This document shows, piece after piece, positions 42,663 to 50,426 of a DNA stretch of 64,000 nt (its first letter is position 1; every line of letters starts with the position of its first letter). The DNA is taken from the NCBI RefSeq assembly GCF_006715865.1, contig NZ_VFOA01000001.1:4083781-4147780 (forward strand), written 5' to 3'. This DNA is from Cellulomonas sp. SLBN-39. Its GTDB lineage: Bacteria > Actinomycetota > Actinomycetes > Actinomycetales > Cellulomonadaceae. Made by a program: the position numbers and the translations under genes. The notes below the pieces were generated by a model that saw nothing but the letters and a program-made list of their open reading frames with translations, had not been told where the DNA came from and made no database searches.

Positions 42663-43361
42663 TCAGATGCTGGGCGCGATCACCGTGGGGTGGGCACCCT
42701 TGCGGCTCTCGAGCACCTGGTCGACGATCCCGTAGTCCTTGGCCTGGGCCGCGGTGAGGATCTTGTCGCGCTCGATGTCCGTCTTCACCTGCTCGACGTC
42801 GCGCCCCGTGTGGTGCGCGAGCGCCGTCTCGAGCCACTCGCGGATGCGGATGAGCTCGTTCGCCTGGATCTCGATGTCGGAGGCCTGCGCGTAGCCGCCG
42901 CCCTCCATGGCGGGCTGGTGGATCAGCACGCGCGCGTTGGGCAGGGCCAGGCGCTTGCCCGGCTGGCCCGCGGCGAGCAGCACCGCGGCAGCCGACGCGG
43001 CCTGCCCGAGGCAGACCGTGGCGATCTCCGGCTTGATGTACTGCATCGTGTCGTAGATCGCCGTCAGCGCGGTGAACGACCCGCCGGGCGAGTTGATGTA
43101 CAGCGTGATGTCACGGTCCGGGTCCGTGGACTCCAGGACCAGCAGCTGGGCCATGACGTCGTCGGCGGACGCGTCGTCGACCTGCACGCCGAGGAAGATG
43201 ATGCGGTCCTCGAACAGCTTGGTGTAGGGGTCCTGGCGCTTGAACCCGTAGGCCGTGCGCTCCTCGAACTGCGGCAGGACGTAGCGGCCGGACGGCGACG
43301 CCGGGGCGGTGCCGCCCGCGAGACGCGCCGCGCGGGCCATGAACTGGTGCTCCATGCTCAC
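42663..43361 (-). CDS. clpP2: ATP-dependent Clp protease proteolytic subunit ClpP2
   Basis: A 232-residue ClpP with triad Ser123 ([11 protein letters not shown]), His148 ([10 protein letters not shown]) and Asp199 ([11 protein letters not shown]). It is longer at the N-terminus than ClpP1 and follows it by 28 bases, the actinobacterial clpP1-clpP2 pair that forms a mixed tetradecamer. GTG 43361 is preferred over ATG 43355 because GGAGA ends six bases before it. A 196-base gap separates it from clpX, so clpX may also have its own promoter. Confidence 0.96.
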   Translation of the reverse strand: MSMEHQFMARAARLAGGTAPASPSGRYVLPQFEERTAYGFKRQDPYTKLFEDRIIFLGVQVDDASADDVMAQLLVLESTDPDRDITLYINSPGGSFTALTAIYDTMQYIKPEIATVCLGQAASAAAVLLAAGQPGKRLALPNARVLIHQPAMEGGGYAQASDIEIQANELIRIREWLETALAHHTGRDVEQVKTDIERDKILTAAQAKDYGIVDQVLESRKGAHPTVIAPSI

Positions 43362-43389
43362 GAAGGTCTCCTCGATCGATTCTTGTGCG

Positions 43390-44013
43390 TCAGCCGCGGG
43401 CCGTGCCGCCGCCGCCGGCGACCGAGTGCGCCGAGGTCACGACGTGGTCGATGAACCCGTACTCGAGGGCCTCGGGGGCCGTGAACCAGCGGTCGCGGTC
43501 CGAGTCGGCGTGGATCTGCTCCGACGTCTTGCCGGTCTGCTCCGCGATGAGGTCGGCGAGGACCTTCTTCATGTGCAGGATGAGCTGGGCGTTGATCCGC
43601 ACGTCCGTCGCGGTGCCGCCGATGCCGCCCGAGGGCTGGTGCATCATGACCCGCGCGTGCGGCGTGGCGTACCGCTTGCCCTTGGCGCCCGACGAGAGCA
43701 GGAACTGCCCCATCGAGGCCGCCATGCCCATGGCGATGGTCGCCACGTCCGGCTTGATGTACTGCATCGTGTCGTAGATCGCCATGCCCGCGGTGATCGA
43801 CCCGCCCGGCGAGTTGATGTACAGCCAGATGTCCTTGTCGGGGTCCTCGGCCGCGAGCAGCATCATCTGCGCGCAGATGGCGTTCGCGTTCTCGTCCCGC
43901 ACCTCGGACCCGAGCCAGATGATGCGCTCGCGCAGCAGCCGGTTGTAGATGTGGTCGTTGAGGCCGAGGCCCGGGGACTCTGCCCGGGCGATGGCCGGCA
44001 CCTGCTCGTTCAC
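43390..44013 (-). CDS. clpP1: ATP-dependent Clp protease proteolytic subunit ClpP1
   Basis: A 207-residue ClpP with Ser100 ([11 protein letters not shown]), His125 ([10 protein letters not shown]) and Asp174 ([13 protein letters not shown]) and the hydrophobic groove segment [20 protein letters not shown]. The GTG at 44013 follows GGGAG; the open frame continues to 44409 but the upstream part is non-conserved. It is the first gene of the clpP1-clpP2 transcript. A ClgR-like box lies about 145 bases upstream. Confidence 0.96.
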   Translation of the reverse strand: MNEQVPAIARAESPGLGLNDHIYNRLLRERIIWLGSEVRDENANAICAQMMLLAAEDPDKDIWLYINSPGGSITAGMAIYDTMQYIKPDVATIAMGMAASMGQFLLSSGAKGKRYATPHARVMMHQPSGGIGGTATDVRINAQLILHMKKVLADLIAEQTGKTSEQIHADSDRDRWFTAPEALEYGFIDHVVTSAHSVAGGGGTARG

Positions 44014-44156
44014 GAAGGCTCCCTCGTCCGACTCGTCCAGCTCGTCGCCGCCGCCCGGTGGCCGGTGCCGGTGGCACCCGCCACGCCCTGCGTCGGCGCG
44101 TTGCAGCGACCCTAACGCCCGCGACCGCCGACCCATGGCGCCGCCGCGGCCCGTTT

Positions 44157-44167
44157 CGCTGTCGGCG
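44157..44167 (-). promoter_or_regulatory. candidate ClgR box upstream of clpP1
   Basis: On the minus strand the sequence reads CGCCGACAGCG, which fits the core CGCY-NAN-RGCG described for the actinobacterial protease regulator ClgR, and is followed by AAA. The 5' flank does not match the A/T preference. It is 144 bases upstream of the clpP1 start. Confidence 0.45.
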
Positions 44168-44202
44168 CACCCGCGATCACCCGTGCCGCCGCCCGTACGC
44201 CA

Positions 44203-44239
44203 CGACGGCCCCGCACGCGGGTGGCGTGCGGGGCCGTCG
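44203..44239 (-). terminator. terminator after tig
   Basis: CGACGGCCCCGCACGC (44203-44218) pairs exactly with GCGTGCGGGGCCGTCG (44224-44239), a 16-bp stem and five-base loop, 34 bases downstream of the tig stop. It separates tig from clpP1. Confidence 0.8.
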
Positions 44240-44272
44240 GGTCGTGCGGTGCGGCGGGTGCCGCGGGGCGTG

Positions 44273-45658
44273 TCAGGCCTTGGCGTCGGCCGTGCTCTCC
44301 TCGGCGGCCTCGGCGGCCTCGGCGGCTGCCTCCTCGGCGGCGTCGGCGGCGTCGGCCGCGGCGTCCTCCTCGTCGGAGCCGATGTACTCGGAGAGGTCGA
44401 CCTCGGCACCCGAGCCGTCGACGACCGTGACCTTGCGCAGCGCGACGGCCAGCGCCTTGGAGCGCGCGACCTCGCCGACCATCATCGGGATCTGGCCCTG
44501 CTGGTCGAGGGTCTGGATGAAGGTGTTCGGGTCCATGCCGTACTGGCGCGACGCGGACACGAGGTAGTCCAGCAGCTCGGGCTGGCTGACCTTGACCTCG
44601 AGGGCCTCGGCGAGCGTGTCGAGCAGGATCTGGTTGCGCAGCGCCGTGGTCGCCTCGCCGGTGACCTCGGTGCGGTGCTCGTCGTCCTCGAGGCGCCCCT
44701 CGGACTCGAGGTGACGGTGCACCTCGGCCTCGACGACGCCCGCGGGCACGGGGATCTCGGTGCCGCCGACGAGCGCCTCGAGCAGCGCGTCGCGGGCCTG
44801 GACGGCCTGGTTCGAGGCCTTGATCTTCGCGGCCTGCTCGCGCAGGTCGGCCTGGAGCTCCTCGATCGTGTCGAACTCGCTCGCGAGCTGCGCGAACTCG
44901 TCGTCGACCTCGGGCAGCTGGCGCTCCTTGACGGCGGTGGCGGTGACGGCGACCGACGCCTCCTCGCCCGCGCGCTCGCCGCCGGCCAGGGCCGTGGTGA
45001 ACGTCGTGGACTCGCCGGCGGACAGCCCGGTGAGCGCCTCGTCGAGGCCCTCGAGCATGTTGCCGGAGCCGATCTGGTAGCTCACGCCCGCGACCTGGTC
45101 GACCTGCTCGTCGCCGATGGTGGCGGTGAGGTCGATCTGGACGAAGTCGCCCTCCTGCGCGGGGCGGTCGACGCCCACGAGGGAGCCGAACCGCTCGCGC
45201 AGCGCGTCGAGCCGGCCCTGCACGTCCTCGTCGCTGACCTCGACGTCGTCGACCGTGACGGTCAGGCCGTCCAGGTCGGGCAGCGTGACCTCGGGGCGCA
45301 CCTCGACCTCGGCGGTGAAGTGCAGCTCGCCCTCCTCGCCCGCGGGCGCGGCGGTCAGGCCGGGGACCTTCGTGACCTGGACGTCGGGCTGGCCCATGGG
45401 ACGCAGCTTGTTCTCGCGGACGGCCTCGGCGTAGAAGCCGGACAGGCCCTCGTTGACGGCGTGCTCGATGACGGCCGGGCGGCCCACCCGCTGGTCGATG
45501 ATCCGCGGCGGGACCTTGCCCTTGCGGAAGCCGGGGACCGTCACCTGCTCCGCGATGTGCTGGTAGGCGTGCTCGATGCTCGGCTTGAGCTCGTCGTACG
45601 TCACCTCGACGGACAGCTTGACCTTGGTGGGCTCCAGGGTCTCGACGGCGCTCTTCAC
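44273..45658 (-). CDS. tig: trigger factor
   Basis: A 461-residue ribosome-associated chaperone and prolyl isomerase. The ribosome-binding signature GFRKGKVP is at residues 43-50, the FKBP-type domain lies around 155-245 ([18 protein letters not shown]) and the helical C-terminal arms follow ([16 protein letters not shown]). It ends with an Ala/Glu/Asp-rich tail of about 45 residues, common in actinobacterial trigger factors. GTG 45658 starts [15 protein letters not shown], with GGGAG eight bases upstream. Position next to clpP1P2X is conserved widely. Confidence 0.96.
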   Translation of the reverse strand: MKSAVETLEPTKVKLSVEVTYDELKPSIEHAYQHIAEQVTVPGFRKGKVPPRIIDQRVGRPAVIEHAVNEGLSGFYAEAVRENKLRPMGQPDVQVTKVPGLTAAPAGEEGELHFTAEVEVRPEVTLPDLDGLTVTVDDVEVSDEDVQGRLDALRERFGSLVGVDRPAQEGDFVQIDLTATIGDEQVDQVAGVSYQIGSGNMLEGLDEALTGLSAGESTTFTTALAGGERAGEEASVAVTATAVKERQLPEVDDEFAQLASEFDTIEELQADLREQAAKIKASNQAVQARDALLEALVGGTEIPVPAGVVEAEVHRHLESEGRLEDDEHRTEVTGEATTALRNQILLDTLAEALEVKVSQPELLDYLVSASRQYGMDPNTFIQTLDQQGQIPMMVGEVARSKALAVALRKVTVVDGSGAEVDLSEYIGSDEEDAAADAADAAEEAAAEAAEAAEESTADAKA

Positions 45659-45910
45659 TTCGATGATCTCCCGCTGGTCTCTGCCGCGCGCCGGCGGTTC
45701 CGACGGGCTGGCACGGCTCTGGCTGGTGCACGCTGATGGGGCTGCGCGCAGCCGACGACGGCACGCACACGCGACCCTCGATGCTACGCCACAGGTCCGC
45801 GGAGCCGCCAAAGCGGGCGCGTCGACGCCCGACGCACGACCCGTGCCGGTAGGTGCCCTCGCGAGCACCCGCTACCCTGGTCCCCGGCGTCGGCCCAGGC
45901 CGACCGCCGC

Positions 45911-45981
45911 GCGGACGTAGCTCAATGGTAGAGCCCCAGTCTTCCAAACTGGCTACGCGGGTTCGATTCCCGTCGTCCGCT
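45911..45981 (+). tRNA. tRNA-Gly(TCC)
   Basis: A 71-base cloverleaf: acceptor GCGGACG/CGTCCGC, anticodon stem CCAGT/ACTGG with loop CTTCCAA, giving anticodon TCC, and T-loop GGTTCGATTCC. CCA is not encoded. The -10-like TACCCT at 45873 lies upstream. The lower-GC segment begins right after its 3' end. Confidence 0.95.
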
Positions 45982-46340
45982 CCGAAAGAACGTTCCGCAT
46001 CCACGACGGATCTGGTTCGGGAAGTGCCACAGCTTGCGAGTCTCAACTGACTCGCCACGTCTTCGCTGGCTCAGTCCGACGCGCGCGGTCGCGATCGGAT
46101 CCGGCACTGTAGCCGCCGCGATGCCGTACGACGACGAGTTGGGGTCGCGTCTTCAGCATCGCCTCGATCGCTCGCAGAGACCTGAGTGGCCGCAGAGGCG
46201 ACCGGCACGAGTACCTCGCAGACGACGACCGAGGCACGGACAGCCACCGCTGGTGGTTGCCGCGCACGTTCACCGCGATCGAGCGCAGCGCGTCCACAAA
46301 CATCGATCGAAGGCGTCCCGTTGCGCGTCGACTGCGATCG
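45982..46340. other. 359-base gap after tRNA-Gly, possible gene remnant
   Basis: No complete gene is supported. From 46113 to 46412 one plus-strand frame is open for 100 codons with mostly G/C third positions and a protein-like translation (for example DRHEYLADDDRG and HRWWLPRTFTAIERSA), but it has no ATG or GTG, starts right after a TAG and runs into the 3' end of the opposite-strand gene. It may be a decayed gene fragment. No copy of the tRNA 3' end was seen. Confidence 0.35.
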
Positions 46341-46706
46341 CTACTGCGGCGGCTCCACGTCGGCGTCGTCGCCCAGCAGCGCCTCGCTGGGCACCTCCGA
46401 GGCAGGCACGCTTGAAGCGGGAACAGAGGGCTCGGGGAAACCCAGCCCGATCTCATCGAGCGCGCCGTGCAGAGCCCCAACCATCCGCGCCTTCGCGTCG
46501 GCGACTCCCTGGGCGTACGCAAGTTGGGCAGCGGCACCTGCCGCCCAACCTGCCTTGGCGTACTTGTCGAACCACTGCACGACCTCGTAGCCACCATGGT
46601 CGGCGTGGCGAACCCGAACGACCCAGTACGTCCCGCCGTATGTGCGGACTGTCCACCAGGACCCGTCGGCGGTGTAGGACCGGTACCCCTCGCGTGTGTC
46701 GCTCAC
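46341..46706 (-). CDS. unknown protein in the lower-GC island
   Basis: A 121-residue protein of no recognised family. The first half is rich in aromatics and strands (YRSYTADGSWWTVRTYGGTY, WVVRVRHADHGGYEVVQWF), followed by an Ala-rich helix (AGWAAGAAAQLAYAQGVADA) and a Ser/Pro/Glu-rich tail with the repeat SVPASSVPASEVPSEA. GTG 46706 with AGGGTGG upstream. Third codon positions are less GC-rich than in flanking housekeeping genes, which suggests acquisition. Confidence 0.7.
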   Translation of the reverse strand: MSDTREGYRSYTADGSWWTVRTYGGTYWVVRVRHADHGGYEVVQWFDKYAKAGWAAGAAAQLAYAQGVADAKARMVGALHGALDEIGLGFPEPSVPASSVPASEVPSEALLGDDADVEPPQ

Positions 46707-46797
46707 TCGCCCACCCTGGCAGTCGCGCCGTGCGAGCGGACGCAGTCCGCGCAATTTCACCCTGACGGGAGTGCGGGCATCCGGGGCAACCGCGGAT

Positions 46798-47631
46798 CTA
46801 CGCCTGCGAGGCGCTCTCAAGCGCGTCGATGCGATCGCGACCCGCTTCAGACGCCCACGCTCCAACGGACCTGACTCGACCCGCCCACTCCTCGTGCACC
46901 CGACGCAGGGCGTCGACACCGGCGTACCGGGCCATCTGTCCCTCGTAGCACAGCAGTCCCATGTCCATCAGATGCAAGAGACCATCGTGCAGGTCGCGGA
47001 TGTCGCGCTGCTCGACGTCGGCGGAGTATTCGTCGCTCGTGCGGTAGTTCGTCGAGCATCGCAGGTCGTACAAATAGTCAAAGAGCGTCGTCGGCCTCTC
47101 GTCCTGCGCAAGCCGAGCCCATCGGCCTGCCGGTAGCCGCTGGTACCGCGCTCCCTTGCGATTCCTGTTCCTGCCCAGCCACCGATCTCGTGCGGCCTCC
47201 AGACGATGCCGACGCGCGATGCGTAGCGAAGCCCAGACGTACTCACCCGCCGGGCGATCGGCTTCCATAGGGTTGAACACCGTCGGCTCACAAACCTTCG
47301 GGTCAAGCTCGCAGGACGCGACGTCGCTTGGGTTGCCCAGCAACGTGACGCGGAAGGCTCCAGGCGCGTGCCTCACGTGCGCACGGGCGAATGCCTCCTG
47401 CAGGCCAGCGTGCGTATCTCTTGGCGCGCCGCTGATCCGAGTGAATGCGCGGCCAGCGTTGAAGACCGCGTAGTAGGCCTGCACTGGGAGTGTCGGGAGC
47501 GTCGCGAGCCGCAACGCGTCGTCGTCGAACTGAGCTCCGACTCGAGCGGCAAGCTCGGTCTGCCACGCGATCCGTAGGAGCGTCGCTGCGTCGGCAGAGA
47601 TGGGACGACGAGTCCGGCTCGGCCCGCTCAT
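46798..47631 (-). CDS. unknown protein with HEPN-like segment, lower-GC island
   Basis: A 277-residue protein. The segment VQAYYAVFNAGRAFTRISG (about 52-70) resembles the YYAxFxAARA helix of HEPN domains, and the rest is largely helical, with a Trp/Arg-rich middle (RHRLEAARDRWLGRNRNRK) and RPTTLFDYLYDLRCSTNYRT near the end. A canonical RxxxxH RNase motif was not identified, so RNase or toxin activity is only a possibility. ATG 47631 follows GGGGAGG closely. Codon use (CTA, TCT, CGA, GCT) differs from its neighbours. Confidence 0.7.
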   Translation of the reverse strand: MSGPSRTRRPISADAATLLRIAWQTELAARVGAQFDDDALRLATLPTLPVQAYYAVFNAGRAFTRISGAPRDTHAGLQEAFARAHVRHAPGAFRVTLLGNPSDVASCELDPKVCEPTVFNPMEADRPAGEYVWASLRIARRHRLEAARDRWLGRNRNRKGARYQRLPAGRWARLAQDERPTTLFDYLYDLRCSTNYRTSDEYSADVEQRDIRDLHDGLLHLMDMGLLCYEGQMARYAGVDALRRVHEEWAGRVRSVGAWASEAGRDRIDALESASQA

Positions 47632-48088
47632 GACCTCCCCCGCGCCTACGGCCCGCGCCCCGCGAGCACCCGCACGGTCGGTGTCATAGGTCGCGATCCC
47701 AGTCACGATGTGGCTCCTGGACACCAGGCGCGCCGCGCCGTCGCCCAACGGGGGTGGCACACGAACAGAGACCACCACGCACCCTCCTCTCAGCTCACAT
47801 AGTCGCAGCCAACGGCTTTGTGTGGACAGCATGAGCGTGTCGATGTGGCGGACTATCTCGCGAGTCACTGGAAGCGCAGGTCGGATGGCCTTCCGGAACC
47901 ACCCTCCGAAGACCCGCCCAGAGGATCGCGCATCCCCGGGGCCGCCGGACGACGATGCGCACGCCAGCCCCGCCCTCACGCCCGGTCGCACCGCGCGATC
48001 TGCCCCGTCGGACGGTGTCCGCCGGCACGTCGCCGGCCCGACGCCTGGACGTCGCCCGCCCGTCCCCCTCCCCTGGTGGGCTGCGCGC
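47632..48088. other. 457-base region between island and glycosyltransferase genes
   Basis: No gene is supported. Long frames cross it on both strands but lack conserved features. GC is lower in 47690-47900 (GGCTTTGTGTGGACAGCATG and similar) and returns to normal after about 47930, which I take as the right border of the island. The first bases carry upstream signals of the 46798-47631 gene; the last ones lead into the glycosyltransferase at 48089. Confidence 0.4.
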
Positions 48089-49213
48089 GTGCGCGTCGCG
48101 ATCGTCACCGAGTCCTTCCTCCCCCACGTCAACGGCGTCACCCACTCCGTGGTGCGGACCCTCGAGCACCTGCGGGCCGCCGGCCACGAGGCGCTCGTGC
48201 TGGCGCCGGGCGAGCCACCGTCGTCCGTGCACGGCGCACGCGTCGTGCCGCTGCGCTCGGTGCCGCTGCCCGGGTACGCGGAGGTCCGCGTCGCGGTGCC
48301 GTCGACCCGAACGGTCGCGCGCGAGCTCGCGGCGTTCGCCCCCGACGTCGTGCACCTGGCGTCGCCGTTCGCGACCGGACGCCCGGCCGTGCGGGCCGCC
48401 GCCACGCTGGACCTGCCGAGCGTGGCGGTCTACCAGACGGACGTCGCCGGCTTCGCGGGTCGGTACGGCCTGGGCGCGGCGACGGACGCCGCCTGGCGGT
48501 TCGTCCGGTCGATCCACGAGCAGGTCGACCTGACGCTCGCCCCGTCCCTGACGGCCGCCCGCGCGCTGGTGGACCACGACGTGCCGCGGGTCGCGCTGTG
48601 GCCGCGCGGCGTCGACACGCAGCGGTTCTCCCCGCACCACCGTGACGAGGCGTGGCGGCGGAGGGTCGCACCGGACGGCGCGGCCCTCGTCGGGTTCGTC
48701 GGTCGCCTGGCGGCCGAGAAGCAGGTGGCCGACCTGGCCGTGCTGCAGGGCGTGCCGGGCGTGCGCGTGGTCGTCGTCGGCGACGGCCCGCAGGGCCCCG
48801 ACCTGCGGCGCGCCCTGCCGCGCGCGGTGTTCCTGGGCCAGGTCACCGGTGACGACCTGTCCCGGGTGGTCGCCAGCCTCGACGTCGCCGTGCAGACGGG
48901 CCCGCACGAGACGTTCTGCCAGTCCGCGCAGGAGGCGCTGGCGGCGGGGGTGCCGCTCGTGGCCGTCGGGGCGGGGGCCGTGGCCGAGCTGGTCGACCCG
49001 AGCCGCACGGGCTGGCTGTACCCGCCCGGCGACCTGGCGGCGCTGCGCGACGCGGTCGTCGACCTGGCGGGCGACGCGGCCAAGCGCCGCGCCATGGGGG
49101 CGGCCGGACGGCGGCAGGTCCAGGGCCGCACGTGGCAGGTCGTCGGTGAGCAGCTGCTCGCGCACTACGCGGCGGCGGTGACGGCGCACCGCGCGGCCGC
49201 CCGGGTCGGGTGA
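48089..49213 (+). CDS. mgtA: GT4 alpha-mannosyltransferase, MgtA-like
   Basis: A 374-residue GT-B enzyme. VRVAIVTESFLPHVNGVTHS opens the acceptor domain, DVVHLASPFATGRPAVRAA and VAVYQTDVAGFAGRYGLGAA follow, and the nucleotide-sugar half has GFVGRLAAEKQV and the EX7E-type GPHETFCQSAQEALAAGVP. The pattern is close to mycobacterial MgtA, a GDP-mannose-dependent mannosyltransferase for glycolipid and lipomannan anchors. GTG 48089 is chosen by homology; the frame is open to 47708. It is followed after seven bases by a second GT4 gene. Confidence 0.88.
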   Translation: MRVAIVTESFLPHVNGVTHSVVRTLEHLRAAGHEALVLAPGEPPSSVHGARVVPLRSVPLPGYAEVRVAVPSTRTVARELAAFAPDVVHLASPFATGRPAVRAAATLDLPSVAVYQTDVAGFAGRYGLGAATDAAWRFVRSIHEQVDLTLAPSLTAARALVDHDVPRVALWPRGVDTQRFSPHHRDEAWRRRVAPDGAALVGFVGRLAAEKQVADLAVLQGVPGVRVVVVGDGPQGPDLRRALPRAVFLGQVTGDDLSRVVASLDVAVQTGPHETFCQSAQEALAAGVPLVAVGAGAVAELVDPSRTGWLYPPGDLAALRDAVVDLAGDAAKRRAMGAAGRRQVQGRTWQVVGEQLLAHYAAAVTAHRAAARVG

Positions 49214-49220
49214 GCGCAGG

Positions 49221-50321
49221 GTGCACGTCGTCCACCTGACCAACGCGTACGCACCCGCGTCGGGAGGCGTGCGGACCATGGTGCACGCGCTCGGCGCCGG
49301 CTACGCGGCGCACGGCCACCGGCTCACGGCCGTGGTGCCCGCCGCGTCGCGCGGGACGGACCACGAGCCGTGGGGCGTGCGCGTGCGCCTGCCCGGCCCG
49401 CGCGTCCCCGGCACGGCCGGGTACCGGGCGCTGCTCGACGCCGCGGCCGTCCGGCGCACGCTCGACCGGCTCGCCCCCGACCGCGTGGAGGTCTCCGACC
49501 GGTTCACGCTGCGCCACGTCGGCGAGTGGGCGCGTGCGCGCGGCGTCCCGAGCGTGCTGTTCGCGCACGAGCGGCTCGACGGGCTCGCGCGCACCCTCGC
49601 GCACCTTCCCGCGTCGTCGGCCCGTGGCCTGGCCGACGTGGCGAACCGGCACTGGGCGGCGTCGTTCGACCGCGTCGTCGTCACGACCGCGTACGGCGGC
49701 GAGGAGCTCGACCGCATCGGCGTCCCCACGGTGCGCATCCCCCTCGGGGTCGACCTCGAGGTCTTCCACCCCGGCGCCCGCACCCGCGGGCCCGCCGGAC
49801 CGGACGTCGTCCTCGCTCTGTGCAGCCGGCTGTCACCGGAGAAGTCGCCGCGCACGGCCCTCGACGCCCTCGCCCTGCTCCGCGCCGAGGGCGTCGACGC
49901 CCGGCTCGTCGTGCTGGGCGACGGCCCGGAGGCGTCCCGTCTGAGGCACCTGGCGGCGGACCTGCCCGTGACGTTCCTGGGCCACGTCGAGGACCGCCGC
50001 GCGGTCGCGCGCACCCTCGCCGACGCCGACGTGACGCTGGCCCCCGGACCGCTCGAGACCTTCGGGCTGGCGGCGGCGGAGTCGTTGGCGTGCGGCACGC
50101 CGGTGGTCGCCGCGCGGGGGTCGGCCGTGGCGGACCTGGCGGCGCAGGCGTCGGACCCCGGCGAGTTCGCCCGCCGCGCGATGGAGCTGGTGGGCGAGGG
50201 CGCCGGCGCGCGTGCCGCAGCACGCGCCCGCGCCGCGCGCCTGGGCTGGGCCGCCACGGTGCGCAGCCTGCTCAGCCTCCACGGTGCGCCGGTGGGTGAC
50301 GCCCCGGCGATGTCCGGGTGA
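49221..50321 (+). CDS. GT4 glycosyltransferase, second of a pair
   Basis: A 366-residue GT-B enzyme: HVVHLTNAYAPASGGVRTMV opening, FAHERLDGLARTLAHLP, the donor-side LALCSRLSPEKSPRTALDAL and the EX7E region APGPLETFGLAAAESLACG. It differs from its neighbour in sequence, so this is not a recent duplication. GTG 49221 lies seven bases after the mgtA stop. A mannosyl donor is likely by context. Together they may build a glycolipid or lipoglycan of the cell envelope. Confidence 0.87.
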   Translation: MHVVHLTNAYAPASGGVRTMVHALGAGYAAHGHRLTAVVPAASRGTDHEPWGVRVRLPGPRVPGTAGYRALLDAAAVRRTLDRLAPDRVEVSDRFTLRHVGEWARARGVPSVLFAHERLDGLARTLAHLPASSARGLADVANRHWAASFDRVVVTTAYGGEELDRIGVPTVRIPLGVDLEVFHPGARTRGPAGPDVVLALCSRLSPEKSPRTALDALALLRAEGVDARLVVLGDGPEASRLRHLAADLPVTFLGHVEDRRAVARTLADADVTLAPGPLETFGLAAAESLACGTPVVAARGSAVADLAAQASDPGEFARRAMELVGEGAGARAAARARAARLGWAATVRSLLSLHGAPVGDAPAMSG

Positions 50322-50426
50322 CCCTGCCCCCTGGGTCGGGTGACCCGTTCCCTCGCCCGGCCGGGATCACCCGTCACCCACCCGTTCGCCGCTCGGGCGG
50401 CGCGGTGCGGACGCCGATGCGAGGGC

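Noticed and set aside
46043..46305. Minus-strand ORF beginning MFVDALRSIAVNV after tRNA-Gly
   Set aside because: Short, Arg/Ser-rich, without a ribosome site, and antisense to the more coding-like plus-strand remnant.
45911..48088. Attachment-site duplication of the tRNA-Gly 3' end
   Set aside because: No second copy of the tRNA 3' portion was seen up to 48.1 kb, and no integrase or transposase gene is present.
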